Shown: positions 29,840 through 39,480 of the stretch, in pieces
Position numbering within the stretch: the first letter of the stretch is position 1
Layout: every line of letters begins with the position of its first letter
From: Hyphomicrobiales bacterium
GTDB taxonomy: Bacteria; Pseudomonadota; Alphaproteobacteria; Rhizobiales; Rhizobiaceae
Direction of reading: 5' to 3'
Assembly (NCBI GenBank): GCA_900466005.1
Contig: UEGQ01000005.1
Coordinates: forward strand, 1 to 64,000
Length of the DNA stretch: 64,000 bases
Translations under genes and position numbers: made by a program
The notes under the pieces: generated by a model
The model's database searches: none
Told to the model about the DNA's origin: nothing
Seen by the model: the letters and a program-made list of their open reading frames with translations, nothing else

Positions 29840-31378
29840 ATGGTCAGTCCGTCCACCATGGCCGCCGTCCGCAAGAGCGGTGCGGTTCCGAACGCCGAGT
29901 ACCTTCTCGCCGCCGAAGGTGTGCGCAAGGAATTTCCAGGCGTCGTCGCCCTGGACGACGTATCCTTCCGCCTGAAGCGCGGCAGCGTTCATGCGCTGAT
30001 GGGCGAGAACGGCGCCGGCAAGTCGACGCTCATGAAGATCCTCGCCGGCATCTACCAGCCCGACCAGGGAACGGTGCGGCTGAAAGGCGCCGAAATCGAG
30101 CTCAATTCGCCGCTCGACGCGCTGGAAAACGGCATCGCCATGATCCATCAGGAACTGAACCTCATGTCCTACATGACGGTCGCCGAGAATATCTGGATCC
30201 GCCGCGAGCCCCTGAACCGTTTCGGCTTCATCGACCATGCCGAGATGAACCGCCGCACGGCGGCGCTCTTCAACCGCCTCAACATATCGATCCATCCCGA
30301 GACGCCGGTCGGGGAGCTTTCCGTCGCCAACCGCCAGATGGTCGAGATCGCCAAGGCCGTCTCTTATGAATCCGACGTCCTCATCATGGACGAGCCGACC
30401 TCGGCTCTCACCGACCGCGAGGTGGAACACCTCTTCCAGATCATCCGCGACTTGCGCGCGCAGGGGATCGGCATCGTCTACATCACCCACAAGATGAGCG
30501 AGCTCTTCGAGATCGCCGACGAATTCTCCGTCTTCCGCGACGGCAAGTATATCGGCACGCATGCGTCGAGCGACGTCACCCGCGACGACATCATCCGCAT
30601 GATGGTCGGCCGCGAGATCACCCAGATGTTCCCGAAGGAGGACGTTCCCCTCGGCGAGGTCGTGCTGTCGGTGAAGAATCTCACGCTCGACGGCGTCTTC
30701 AAGGACGTTTCCTTCGATGTGCGCGCCGGCGAAATCCTCGGCGTCGCCGGCCTCGTCGGCTCGGGTCGGTCGAATGTCGCCGAGACGCTCTTCGGCGTGA
30801 CGCCTGCCTCCTCCGGTGAGGTCTCGATCGACGGCAAGCGCGTCTCGATCGACAGCCCGACGGAAGCGATCCGCAACCGCATGGCCTTCCTGACCGAAGA
30901 CCGCAAGGACACGGGCTGCCTCCTGATCCTCAGCGTTCTGGAGAACATGCAGCTCGCGGTCCTCCAGGACCGCTACGTCCAGAACGGCTTCGTCCAGCAG
31001 ACCGAACTTTCGGCCGACTGCGAGGAGATGTGCCGCAAGCTCCGGGTCAAGACCCCGAGCCTCGACGAGCGCATCGAGAACCTTTCAGGCGGCAACCAGC
31101 AGAAAGTGCTGATCGGCCGCTGGATGCTGACCGACCCGCGAATCCTGATCCTCGACGAGCCGACCCGCGGCATCGACGTCGGCGCCAAGGCCGAGATCCA
31201 CCGCCTGGTCACCGAGATGACCCGGAAGGGCGTCGCGGTCATCATGATTTCATCGGAAATGCCCGAGGTTCTCGGCATGAGCGACCGCATCATGGTGATG
31301 CACGAGGGCCGCGTCACCGGCTTCCTCGACCGGGCGGAAGCCACACAGATCAAGGTCATGGACCTGGCGTCGCGCTGA
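29840..31378 (+). CDS. Sugar ABC transporter ATP-binding protein (tandem NBD), probable inositol uptake
   Basis: A 512-residue RbsA/MglA-type ATPase with two nucleotide-binding domains: Walker [10 protein letters not shown] in the first (about residue 54), degenerate GLVGSGRSN in the second; signatures [18 protein letters not shown] and [14 protein letters not shown]; Walker [24 protein letters not shown] precedes the ATG. Middle gene of the probable inositol importer. Confidence 0.9.
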   Translation: MVSPSTMAAVRKSGAVPNAEYLLAAEGVRKEFPGVVALDDVSFRLKRGSVHALMGENGAGKSTLMKILAGIYQPDQGTVRLKGAEIELNSPLDALENGIAMIHQELNLMSYMTVAENIWIRREPLNRFGFIDHAEMNRRTAALFNRLNISIHPETPVGELSVANRQMVEIAKAVSYESDVLIMDEPTSALTDREVEHLFQIIRDLRAQGIGIVYITHKMSELFEIADEFSVFRDGKYIGTHASSDVTRDDIIRMMVGREITQMFPKEDVPLGEVVLSVKNLTLDGVFKDVSFDVRAGEILGVAGLVGSGRSNVAETLFGVTPASSGEVSIDGKRVSIDSPTEAIRNRMAFLTEDRKDTGCLLILSVLENMQLAVLQDRYVQNGFVQQTELSADCEEMCRKLRVKTPSLDERIENLSGGNQQKVLIGRWMLTDPRILILDEPTRGIDVGAKAEIHRLVTEMTRKGVAVIMISSEMPEVLGMSDRIMVMHEGRVTGFLDRAEATQIKVMDLASR

Positions 31379-31408
31379 CGCCGTCCGGAGACCGACAGGG
31401 AGGTTAGA

Positions 31409-32437
31409 ATGAACCAACAGACCGCGACCAAGAGCGATGTCGACCTGAAGACGGGGCAGCCACGCGCGCGCCGGATGCCGCCGGAAGCCAACATCTTTCT
31501 GGTGCTGATCGGCATCGCGCTCGTCTTCGAACTGCTCGGCTGGCTCTTCGTCGGCCAGAGTTTCCTTATGAACCCGCAGCGCCTGACCATCATGATCCTG
31601 CAGGTGTCGGTGATCGGCATCATCTCCGTCGGCGTGACGCAGGTCATCATTACCGGCGGCATCGACCTCTCCTCGGGCTCGGTCGTCGGCATGACGGCGA
31701 TGTTCACCGCAAGCCTTGCTCAGGCCTCCACCTGGTCGCGGGCGCTCTATCCGAACCTCACCGACCTGCCCTTCTTCATTCCGATCGGCGCCGGCATCCT
31801 GATCGGGCTTCTCGCCGGCTTCATCAACGGACAGTTGATCGCAAGGACAAAGATCCCGCCCTTCATCGCCACCCTCGGCATGATGGTGACGGCGCGCGGC
31901 ATTTCGAAGTGGTACACGAAGGGCCAGCCGGTTTCGGGGCTCACCGACCAGTTCAACTTCATCGGTACGGGCGTCTGGCCGGTCATCGTCTTCCTGGTCG
32001 TCGCGCTGATCTTCCATATCGCGCTGCGCTACACCCGCTACGGCAAGTTCACCTATGCGATCGGCGCCAACGTGCAGGCCGCCCGCGTCTCCGGCATCAA
32101 CGTCGAGAGGCACCTGGTCAAGGTCTATGCGATCGCCGGCATGCTGGCTGGCCTCGCAGGCGTCGTCACCGCCGCCCGCGCCCAGACCGCGCAGGCCGGT
32201 ATGGGCGTGATGTACGAACTCGATGCGATCGCCGCGGCCGTCATCGGCGGCACCTCGCTCGCGGGCGGTGCCGGCCGCATCACCGGCACGGTGATCGGCA
32301 CCATCATCCTCGGGGTGATGACCTCCGGCTTCACCTTCCTGCGCGTCGACGCCTACTACCAGGAAATCATCAAGGGCATGATCATCGTCGCCGCCGTCGT
32401 CGCCGACGTCTATCGCCAGAAGAAGCGCAAGGTCTGA
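31409..32437 (+). CDS. Sugar ABC transporter permease, probable inositol uptake
   Basis: A 342-residue RbsC-type permease with eight to ten helices; GGIDLSSGSVVGMTAM and the GANVQAARVSGINVERHLVKVYAIAGMLAGL loop are family signatures. Ends the transporter operon, followed by a strong intrinsic terminator. Confidence 0.9.
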   Translation: MNQQTATKSDVDLKTGQPRARRMPPEANIFLVLIGIALVFELLGWLFVGQSFLMNPQRLTIMILQVSVIGIISVGVTQVIITGGIDLSSGSVVGMTAMFTASLAQASTWSRALYPNLTDLPFFIPIGAGILIGLLAGFINGQLIARTKIPPFIATLGMMVTARGISKWYTKGQPVSGLTDQFNFIGTGVWPVIVFLVVALIFHIALRYTRYGKFTYAIGANVQAARVSGINVERHLVKVYAIAGMLAGLAGVVTAARAQTAQAGMGVMYELDAIAAAVIGGTSLAGGAGRITGTVIGTIILGVMTSGFTFLRVDAYYQEIIKGMIIVAAVVADVYRQKKRKV

Positions 32438-32462
32438 CGAACTCCTCCCCGTGAGACCCACT

Positions 32463-32492
32463 GGCGGCGCCCCGGCGCCGCCTTTTGTTTTT
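32463..32492 (+). terminator. Intrinsic terminator after the inositol transporter operon
   Basis: Stem GGCGGCGC (32463-32470) with GCGCCGCC (32475-32482), loop CCCG, followed by TTTTGTTTTT. Confidence 0.88.
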
Positions 32493-32626
32493 GCGTGCGT
32501 TTCGCAGAGGTCGACGTTTGACGGACATCAATGCGCGAAGGTAGGAACCGTCGTCTATTTTTGATAGAGCTAATAGAAGGATGTGCAGGTCACGGGGCCG
32601 GGTGTCGATCCGGCCGGGAGGCGGCG

Positions 32627-33070
32627 ATGGAAGGGCATGGGCAAACGGCCGGGCCGGCCCGCATGTGGGAGCTCTTCCCGCATGACGCAGATGTCGGCGT
32701 GCGCGGTTTCGGCGCGACCCCGGCGGAAGCCTTCGAACAGGCCGCCCTTGCGCTGACGGCGGCCGTGACAGACGAACCGGTCGACGCCAGAACCTCGGTT
32801 GAAGTCGAATGCAGGGCGCCGGCCCTCGACCTGCTCTTGGTGGAGTGGCTCAACGCCATCATCTACGAAATGGCGGTCCGTCGGATGCTCTTCGGCCGCT
32901 TCGAGGTCAGGATCGACGGAGACACCCTGAATGGTACGCTCTGGGGGGAGCTGGTCGACGTGCTGCGGCATGCGCCGGCGGCGGAACCCAAGGGGGCGAC
33001 CTATGGCGAGTTGCAGGTGGAACAGGCCGCTGATGGCAGCTGGTCCGCCGCCTGCATCGTCGATGTCTGA
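32627..33070 (+). CDS. Archease
   Basis: A 147-residue archease, a small metal-binding protein that activates the RNA ligase RtcB by assisting its guanylation and turnover. The N-terminal FPHDADVGVRGFGATPAEAFEQAA and central LLLVEWLNAIIYE segments are family hallmarks. The ATG at 32627 has GGGAGG upstream. It is followed by rtcB after 11 bp, the usual pairing. Sits between the inositol transporter and the iol catabolic genes, but is separated from the transporter by a terminator. Confidence 0.88.
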   Translation: MEGHGQTAGPARMWELFPHDADVGVRGFGATPAEAFEQAALALTAAVTDEPVDARTSVEVECRAPALDLLLVEWLNAIIYEMAVRRMLFGRFEVRIDGDTLNGTLWGELVDVLRHAPAAEPKGATYGELQVEQAADGSWSAACIVDV

Positions 33071-33081
33071 GGGAGGTGACG

Positions 33082-34512
33082 ATGGACCCGGCACGCTTCA
33101 CGAAGGTCGACCCGTTCACGTGGCGCATCGAGCCGACGGGCGCCATGCGCGTTCCCGCAGTCATCTATGCCGACGAGGCGCTGATCGAAGGGATGGACGA
33201 GAAGGTCTATCTGCAGGCCTCGAACGTCGCATCGCTGCCGGGCATCGTCGGTGCCTCCTACGCCATGCCGGATGCCCATTGGGGCTACGGTTTCCCGATC
33301 GGCGGGGTCGCCGCCTTCGACGCCGATCACGGCGGCATCGTTTCGGCGGGCGGCGTCGGGTTCGATATCTCCTGCGGCGTGCGCACCATGCTGACCGGCA
33401 TTCCCGTCGAAGACCTGAAACGGGTCGCGCATGGCCTTGCCCAGGCGCTCTACCGCGACATCCCGGCCGGTGTCGGCAGTGAAAGCACGATCAGCCTCGA
33501 CGACATCGAGATGGACGACATGCTGCGGGGCGGTGCGCGCTGGGCGGTCGACAGGGGCTGGGGCGAGGAACGCGATCTCGAACGTATCGAGGAAAACGGC
33601 CGCATGGCCGGCGCCCGGCCGGAATTCGTCTCCAACCGGGCAAAGGCGCGGCAGCGCCGCGAAATGGGTACGCTCGGGTCGGGCAATCACTATCTCGAAG
33701 TGCAAGCGATTGACGAGATCTACGACGCGGAAGCCGCGCGGATTTTCGGACTGCAGGTCGGCGAGGTTGTCGTCACCATTCATTGCGGTTCGCGCGGGCT
33801 CGGCCACCAGATCGGCAGCGATTTCCTGCTCGAAATGGTCGGCGCGGCGAAGGAGGCCGGCATTACCCTGCCGGACAAGGAACTCGCCTGCGCGCCGATC
33901 AACTCGGACGCGGGCCGTCGCTACCTCGGCGCCATGCGCGCCGGCATCAACTGCGCGCTCGCCAATCGCGAGATCCTCGGCCATTTCACGCGGAGGATCT
34001 TCCGGCATTTCTTCCCCGGCAACGAACTCACGCTGCTTTTCGACGTGTCGCACAACACCTGCAAGGCCGAAGAGCACGAGGTCGACGGCCGGCGCCGCAG
34101 CCTGCATGTCCACCGCAAGGGAGCGACACGAGCCCTCGGCCCCGGTCATCCCGATCTGCCCGAAGTGCTTAAGGCGGTGGGGCAACCAGTGCTGATCGGC
34201 GGCAGCATGGGCACCAATTCCTATGTGCTGGCCGGCCTTGCGACGAGCGAAGAAAAGTCCTTCTCCTCCGCCTGCCACGGCGCCGGACGGGCCCTGTCGC
34301 GCCATGCGGCGGCCAAACAGTGGGGCGGCCGCCAGGTGGTCGAAGAACTGGCCCGCCGCGGCATCATCATTTGCAGCCCGTCGATGCGCGGGGTCGCGGA
34401 AGAAGCGCCCGGCGCCTACAAGGACGTGGGCGCCGTGGTGGTGGCCGCCGAGAAGGCGGGACTTGCCCGCCGGGTGGCGAAGCTTTCCCCGCTCGTCTGC
34501 ATCAAGGGGTGA
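33082..34512 (+). CDS. rtcB: RNA-splicing/repair ligase RtcB
   Basis: A 476-residue RtcB that joins 2',3'-cyclic phosphate or 3'-phosphate RNA ends to 5'-OH ends using GTP and Mn2+. All active-site motifs are present: Asp95 and Cys98 in GVGFDISCGVR, His203 in GSGNHYLEVQ, His234 in TIHCGSRGLGHQ, His324 in DVSHNTCK, and the guanylated His399 in SACHGAGR. Several residue numbers match the Pyrococcus enzyme. The ATG at 33082 overlaps nothing and has GGGAGGTGAC before it. No RtcR-type regulator or rtcA is nearby. Convergent with the dehydrogenase gene 34 bp away. Confidence 0.95.
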   Translation: MDPARFTKVDPFTWRIEPTGAMRVPAVIYADEALIEGMDEKVYLQASNVASLPGIVGASYAMPDAHWGYGFPIGGVAAFDADHGGIVSAGGVGFDISCGVRTMLTGIPVEDLKRVAHGLAQALYRDIPAGVGSESTISLDDIEMDDMLRGGARWAVDRGWGEERDLERIEENGRMAGARPEFVSNRAKARQRREMGTLGSGNHYLEVQAIDEIYDAEAARIFGLQVGEVVVTIHCGSRGLGHQIGSDFLLEMVGAAKEAGITLPDKELACAPINSDAGRRYLGAMRAGINCALANREILGHFTRRIFRHFFPGNELTLLFDVSHNTCKAEEHEVDGRRRSLHVHRKGATRALGPGHPDLPEVLKAVGQPVLIGGSMGTNSYVLAGLATSEEKSFSSACHGAGRALSRHAAAKQWGGRQVVEELARRGIIICSPSMRGVAEEAPGAYKDVGAVVVAAEKAGLARRVAKLSPLVCIKG

Positions 34513-34546
34513 ACCTGCCCTCGAGGATGTCTTTCTGCTGCGGCCG

Positions 34547-35659
34547 TCAGACGGCGACCCATCGCCGCTCGGCGAAGGAGCGTGCCATGGCATGGACGGA
34601 CTGCTCGATCCTCAGCCCGTCCTCGAAGTCGATGACATGGGCCTTGTCGCCGCCGATCGCGGCGATCAGTTCGCGGCATTCGATCACCTTCAAATCGTTG
34701 AAGCCGAGGCCGTGGCCGGGCGCGGGAATGAAGCGGTCGTAGGGCGGATGGTGGGGTGCGGCGAGCACTGTGCGGAACCCCTGCTCCTCCGCCCGGCCGC
34801 CCGCCTCGTAGATCTGGAACTCGTTCATCCGTTCCTGGTCGAACAAGATCGAGCCCGCCGAACCGAAGATCTGTAGCGCGATGCGCCCCTTGCGGCCCCA
34901 GGCGGAACGGTTCGCCATCAGCACCGCCGAAATGCCGCCCTCGAGCGTCATCAGAACGCTTGCGACGTCGTGGTTCTCCACCGCCCGGTTTCCGCCCTCC
35001 TTCAGGGGCCGCTCCGCATAGGGTTTGACGAGATCGGCGACGACCGTCCCGACATGGCCGAAGAGCGTGAAGAGCAGCGAAAGCGGATGGACGGCGAAAT
35101 CGTCGAGCGCGCCGTAGCCGGAGGCGGCCTCGCTCTTCCAGTAGAAGGGCACGAAGGGATCGGCCATGAAATCCTCATCCATCTCGACGCGGACATGGTT
35201 GACGGTGCCGATCGCACCCTCGTCGACCAGCCGCCGGATATGGCGGATTATCGGGTTCTGGATGTAGTTGTAGCCCATGACGGCGGTGCGGCCGCTCCTC
35301 GCCGCCGCGTTCTTCATGCGGACCGCGTCGGCGTAGGCGGGCGCCATCGGTTTCTCGCACCAGACGTGCTTTCCGGCGTCGAGGGCCGCGATCGCCATTT
35401 CCGGGTGGAAGGCGTTGGGCGTCGTCACCGAGATCACGTCGATTTCCGGATTGGCAAGCAGGTCGCGCCAGTTGCCGGTCGCGGTCTCGAACCCGAACTC
35501 GGCGGCCTTCTTCGCCGCGAGCTCGGCGTTCACCTCGGCGAGCGCGACCAGCCGCGGCCGGGCCACGTCGCCGAAGACGCTCGCGACATTGTTCCACGCG
35601 AGCGCGTGGCATTTGCCCATGTAACCGGTGCCGATGAGACCGATTCCGAGACCTCTCAT
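34547..35659 (-). CDS. Gfo/Idh/MocA-family oxidoreductase
   Basis: A 370-residue NAD(P)-dependent dehydrogenase. Rossmann motif GLIGTGYMGKCHALAW near residue 7, the EKP motif in WCEKPMAPA (about residue 100), and a C-terminal alpha/beta domain with the DDFAVHPLSLLF segment. Last gene of the minus-strand iol operon, 38 bp after iolB. Probably acts on another inositol isomer or an inosose, given that a second family member, IolG, is encoded upstream at 42497. The ATG at 35659 has GGGAGGAAG upstream. Confidence 0.88.
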   Translation of the reverse strand: MRGLGIGLIGTGYMGKCHALAWNNVASVFGDVARPRLVALAEVNAELAAKKAAEFGFETATGNWRDLLANPEIDVISVTTPNAFHPEMAIAALDAGKHVWCEKPMAPAYADAVRMKNAAARSGRTAVMGYNYIQNPIIRHIRRLVDEGAIGTVNHVRVEMDEDFMADPFVPFYWKSEAASGYGALDDFAVHPLSLLFTLFGHVGTVVADLVKPYAERPLKEGGNRAVENHDVASVLMTLEGGISAVLMANRSAWGRKGRIALQIFGSAGSILFDQERMNEFQIYEAGGRAEEQGFRTVLAAPHHPPYDRFIPAPGHGLGFNDLKVIECRELIAAIGGDKAHVIDFEDGLRIEQSVHAMARSFAERRWVAV

Positions 35660-35697
35660 GCCTTCCTCCCAGAAGCAGGATTTCGATGAACTGCAGG

Positions 35698-36513
35698 TCA
35701 GGCTTGCGGGTTGTCGCGCCTGAAGATCCAGTCGTGGTCCGGATGGTTCTTGAACCGCCATTTGCGGAGCGGTCCCGCCATGACGTTCAGGTAATACATC
35801 TCGTAGCCATAGGGCGAACCGCAGGGGTGGTGCCCCTTCGGCACCAGGACGACATCACCGTCGGAGACCGCCATGGTCTCGTCGAGCGATCCGTCTTCGG
35901 TGAAGACGCGCTGGAAGCCGAAGCCCTGGGCGGGGTTCAGGCGGTGATAGTAGGTCTCCTCGAGATAGGTCATCTCGGGGTAGTTATCCTCATCGTGCCG
36001 GTGCGGCGGATAGGAGGACCAGTTTCCCGACGGCGTGAAGACCTCGGTGACGAGAAGGCTGTCGGCGACGTCGCGGTCTTCCATGGCGATGGGATAAATG
36101 TAGCGGGTGTTCGCGCCCTTGCCGCGTTCGGTGAGCGCAATCCCCTCGGGTCCGATCACCTGCGCCTCGCGGCCCGGCATGGCGGGCGCGGTGCAGACGG
36201 CGAGCGTGCAGTCCGTCGCCGCGGCCGCCGACCAGTCGCTGCCGGCCGGCACGTAGACGCAATGCGGTGGCTTGCGTTCAAAGACGTTCATGCGATCGCC
36301 GAGCGCGCCGAAATCCTTGCTGCCGCCCGAAATCTCCGCCTTGCCCTCGACGAGCACGAGGATCACTTCCGTCTCGCCGGTCTTCTCGGCTGCCTTTTCG
36401 CCGGCCTTCAGGCGATAGAGCCCGAAGCCGACATAGCCCCAGCCCGCGCTTTCCGGCGTGATGTCGTGAACCTTGCCGCTCGTGCCCTTCGGCTTGCGCA
36501 GAAGATCGCTCAT
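35698..36513 (-). CDS. iolB: 5-deoxy-glucuronate isomerase
   Basis: A 271-residue cupin enzyme converting 5-deoxy-D-glucuronate to 2-deoxy-5-keto-D-gluconate in inositol breakdown. The metal-binding cluster YPPHRHDEDNYPEMTYLEE (about residues 173-191) and later GHHPCGSPYGYEMYYLNVMAG are diagnostic. Its ATG overlaps the stop of the small membrane gene (ATGA), so translation is coupled. Confidence 0.95.
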   Translation of the reverse strand: MSDLLRKPKGTSGKVHDITPESAGWGYVGFGLYRLKAGEKAAEKTGETEVILVLVEGKAEISGGSKDFGALGDRMNVFERKPPHCVYVPAGSDWSAAAATDCTLAVCTAPAMPGREAQVIGPEGIALTERGKGANTRYIYPIAMEDRDVADSLLVTEVFTPSGNWSSYPPHRHDEDNYPEMTYLEETYYHRLNPAQGFGFQRVFTEDGSLDETMAVSDGDVVLVPKGHHPCGSPYGYEMYYLNVMAGPLRKWRFKNHPDHDWIFRRDNPQA

Positions 36514-36755
36514 GCCTCGTCTCCCTTGTCGGTTTCCCGGCTTTCGGCAGGCTTTTCGTCAGTCGACGGGGCCTTTGCGTCCGGCGACAGGAACAGCTGC
36601 CAGCCGGCATAGCCGGCCGCGGCCAGAAAGATGATCGCCCAGCCCGTCGCTCCGTTCGACCATTCGACCACGGCCCAGATCGCCGGAAGGACGACCGTCA
36701 GGATGCGCAGCCAGAGCGGCCGGAAGAACGGATGCTGCGGGTCGAGGAATTTCAC
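36510..36755 (-). CDS. Small membrane protein inside the iol operon
   Basis: An 81-residue protein from a GTG start that overlaps the iolE stop (GTGA) with AAGGAGAC upstream; its own stop overlaps the iolB start. Two hydrophobic helices (about 13-32 and 36-54) are followed by a charged tail rich in Glu, Lys and Asp. The N-terminus [20 protein letters not shown] recalls small DUF3329-type proteins, but this is from memory and tentative. Coupling on both sides implies a real gene with stoichiometric expression. Confidence 0.7.
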   Translation of the reverse strand: MKFLDPQHPFFRPLWLRILTVVLPAIWAVVEWSNGATGWAIIFLAAAGYAGWQLFLSPDAKAPSTDEKPAESRETDKGDEA

Positions 36756-37657
36756 GCCGTCTCCTTGTCCAGGCCGGCGGTCTTCGCCATGGCCTTCAAC
36801 GATTTCAGTCCGAGGCTCTGGTATTCGAAGGGATTGCGGACATCCGGGTCCTGCTCGGCTTCGATGACCAGCCATCCTTCGTAACCATGCTCGGCCGCGA
36901 TCCGCAAGACCGGCGGGAAGTCGACGCCGCCTTCGGCATCGCCCGGGACGGTGAAGACGCCGCGGCGGACGCCTTCGAGGAAGGAGAGGTTCTCGTCACG
37001 GACCTCTTTCGCAACGACCGGACGGACGTTCTTCGCATGGATGTGGCCGACGCGGTGCATGTACTTCTTCGCGACCCGTTCCGGGTTGCCGCCGCCGAAC
37101 AGGCAGTGACCGGTGTCGAGGAGGAGATGGGCGTGCGGCCCGGTGTTCTCCATCAGCCGGTCGATCTCTTCCTCGCTCTCGACGATGGTCCCCATGTGAT
37201 GGTGATAGACGAGCGTGATGCCCTGCCCCGCGGCGTATTCCGAGAGCGCCTCGACGCCGGCGCCGAAGGTTTTCCAGTCGGCGTCGGAGAGCTTCGGCCG
37301 GTCGTTGACCGCAACCGCGTCGTCGCCGTGGATGGCGTTCGAGGTCTCGCAGACGATGATGACCTTGGAGCCCATCGCCTTCAGGAGGTCGAGCGCCGGC
37401 TGCATCGCCGCCTTTTCCTCCTCGATCGAGTTCGTCAGCAGGTTCAGCGAATGCCAGCCGGAGACGAAGCGGAGCCCGCGCGGCTCCAGCACGGCCTTGA
37501 GGCCCGCCGGATCGGTCGGGAACTTGTGGCCTTTCTCGATGCCGTCGAAGCCGATCTTCGCCGTCTCGTCCAGACACTGGTCGAGGCTGATATGGGCACC
37601 GAGCGTGCGGTCGTCGTCGTTGGACCAGGCGATCGGATTGGTTCCGTAGAGGATCAT
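36752..37657 (-). CDS. iolE: Myo-inosose-2 dehydratase
   Basis: A 301-residue TIM-barrel enzyme of the xylose-isomerase-like group that dehydrates 2-keto-myo-inositol to a diketone. N-terminus [13 protein letters not shown] and [11 protein letters not shown] are IolE features; later metal ligands lie in [15 protein letters not shown] and VGHIHAKN. Starts 2 bp after iolD. Terminal segment overlaps the small membrane gene. Confidence 0.95.
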   Translation of the reverse strand: MILYGTNPIAWSNDDDRTLGAHISLDQCLDETAKIGFDGIEKGHKFPTDPAGLKAVLEPRGLRFVSGWHSLNLLTNSIEEEKAAMQPALDLLKAMGSKVIIVCETSNAIHGDDAVAVNDRPKLSDADWKTFGAGVEALSEYAAGQGITLVYHHHMGTIVESEEEIDRLMENTGPHAHLLLDTGHCLFGGGNPERVAKKYMHRVGHIHAKNVRPVVAKEVRDENLSFLEGVRRGVFTVPGDAEGGVDFPPVLRIAAEHGYEGWLVIEAEQDPDVRNPFEYQSLGLKSLKAMAKTAGLDKETA

Positions 37658-37659
37658 GT

Positions 37660-39480
37660 CTAGCGTCTTTCCTTCAGCGCTGCTTCATAACGGATGCGGG
37701 CTTCGTTGACTTCCCGGCGGGCGGAGACTTCGGGGACAGCGACGTCCCACCAGAAGCCGCCGGCCGCCGGCGTGGGATAGGGATCGGTGTCGATCACGAT
37801 GACGGTCGCGACGGTGGCGGCGCGGGCGGCGGCCAGCGCTTCTTCGAGCTCAACGATCGAAGACACCTTGCGGGCATCGGCGCCCATCGACGCCGCGTGC
37901 GCGGCGAAATCGATCGCGATCGGGTTCACATTGGTATGCGCATAGAGATTGTTGAACTCCGCGCCGCCCGTTTCCATCTGCAGCCGGTTGATGCAGCCGT
38001 AGCCGCGGTTGTCGGTGATCACGACGGTGATCTTGACGCCCATTGCGACGGCGGTCGCCAGCTCGGAATTCATCATCATGTAGGAGCCGTCGCCGACCAT
38101 GACGACGACGTCGCGGTCGGGTTCGGCCATCTTGATGCCGAGGCCGCCGGCGACCTCATAGCCCATGCAGGAGAAGCCGTATTCCATGTGGTAGGAGAGC
38201 GGCAGCTTCGCTTTCCAGAGCTGGTGCAGTTCGCCCGGCATGGTACCGGCCGCGCACATGACGACCGTGTTGTCGCGCGAGGCGCGCTGGACGGCACCGA
38301 TCACCTGCATGTCGGTCGGCAGCGCATTGCCGTCCTTCGGCGCCGCGGTGACGGCATCCGCCCTGGCGAACCAGGCGTTCTTGAGGTCGGCGTCGGGTGC
38401 GGGGAAAACCGTGTCACCGAGTGCCGCCGACAGGCGTTCGAGCCCGGTCTTCGCATCCGCCGTCAAGGCGAGCGCATCGTGCTTGGCGCTGTCATAGGGC
38501 TGGACGTTGAGGGCGAGGATCTTGCGCGCCGGGTTCTTGAAGAGCGCCCAGGAGCCGGTGGTGAAATCCTGGAACCGCGTGCCGACGCCGAAGACGAGAT
38601 CGGCGTTTTCGGCGACGATGTTGGCGCAGCCTGTTCCCGTGACACCGACAGCACCGAAATTGAGCGGGTGGTCCCAGGCGAGTACAGACTTGCCGGCCTG
38701 CGTCTCGACGACGGGGATGCCGTGCTTTTCGGAGAAGGCCTTCAGTGTTTCCGTCGCCCCGGCGAAGTGCACGCCGCCGCCCGCGACGATGACCGGGTTC
38801 TTCGCCGCCTTCAGCGCCGCGACGGCGGCCTCGAATTCCGCCGCATCCGGTTCGGGACGGCGCTGGCGCCAGACCCGCTTTGCGAAGAAGCTCTCGGGAT
38901 AGTCATAGGCCTCGGCCTGGACGTCCTGGCAGAAGGCGAGCGTCACCGGTCCGCAGTCGGCCGGGTCGGTCATCGTGCGCATCGCCCGCGGCAGGGCGGT
39001 CAGCAACTGTTCCGGGCGGGTGATGCGATCGAAATAGCGGCTCACCGGCCTGAAGCAGTCGTTGACCGACATCGTGCCGTCGCCGAAATCCTCGAGCTGC
39101 TGGAGGACGGGATCTGGACCACGATTGGCGAAGACGTCGCCGGGGATCAAGAGGACCGGCAGGCGGTTGACGTGGGCGAGTGCCGCGGCCGTCACCATGT
39201 TCGCCGCACCCGGACCGATCGAGGAGGTGACCGCCATCGCGCGACGGCGACGAAGCTGCTTCGAATAGGCGATCGCCGCATGGGCCATCGACTGCTCGTT
39301 CTGGCCGCGATAGGTCGGAAGCTGGTCGCGGACCCCGTAGAGCGCCTCCCCGATGCCGGCGACATTCCCGTGGCCGAAGATCGCCCACACACCGGCGATA
39401 TAGGTCTCGCCATGCTCGTTCATCTGGTTGGCGAGGTAGCGCACCATCGCCTGCGCGGCCGTCAATCGCACCGTTTTCAT
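37660..39480 (-). CDS. iolD: 3D-(3,5/4)-trihydroxycyclohexane-1,2-dione hydrolase
   Basis: A 606-residue thiamine-diphosphate enzyme that opens the inositol ring. [12 protein letters not shown] and [15 protein letters not shown] lie in the Pyr domain, and the TPP motif [19 protein letters not shown]...NRGYG in the PP domain. The ATG at 39480 overlaps the iolC stop (ATGA); GGGAGGAAAGG precedes it. Second gene of the iol operon. Confidence 0.95.
   Translation of the reverse strand: MKTVRLTAAQAMVRYLANQMNEHGETYIAGVWAIFGHGNVAGIGEALYGVRDQLPTYRGQNEQSMAHAAIAYSKQLRRRRAMAVTSSIGPGAANMVTAAALAHVNRLPVLLIPGDVFANRGPDPVLQQLEDFGDGTMSVNDCFRPVSRYFDRITRPEQLLTALPRAMRTMTDPADCGPVTLAFCQDVQAEAYDYPESFFAKRVWRQRRPEPDAAEFEAAVAALKAAKNPVIVAGGGVHFAGATETLKAFSEKHGIPVVETQAGKSVLAWDHPLNFGAVGVTGTGCANIVAENADLVFGVGTRFQDFTTGSWALFKNPARKILALNVQPYDSAKHDALALTADAKTGLERLSAALGDTVFPAPDADLKNAWFARADAVTAAPKDGNALPTDMQVIGAVQRASRDNTVVMCAAGTMPGELHQLWKAKLPLSYHMEYGFSCMGYEVAGGLGIKMAEPDRDVVVMVGDGSYMMMNSELATAVAMGVKITVVITDNRGYGCINRLQMETGGAEFNNLYAHTNVNPIAIDFAAHAASMGADARKVSSIVELEEALAAARAATVATVIVIDTDPYPTPAAGGFWWDVAVPEVSARREVNEARIRYEAALKERR

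Noticed and set aside
32555-32576. CTATT...AATAG inverted repeat upstream of archease
   Set aside because: Arms of only five A/T-rich bases; no sigma-54-type promoter or RtcR-like site could be made out nearby.
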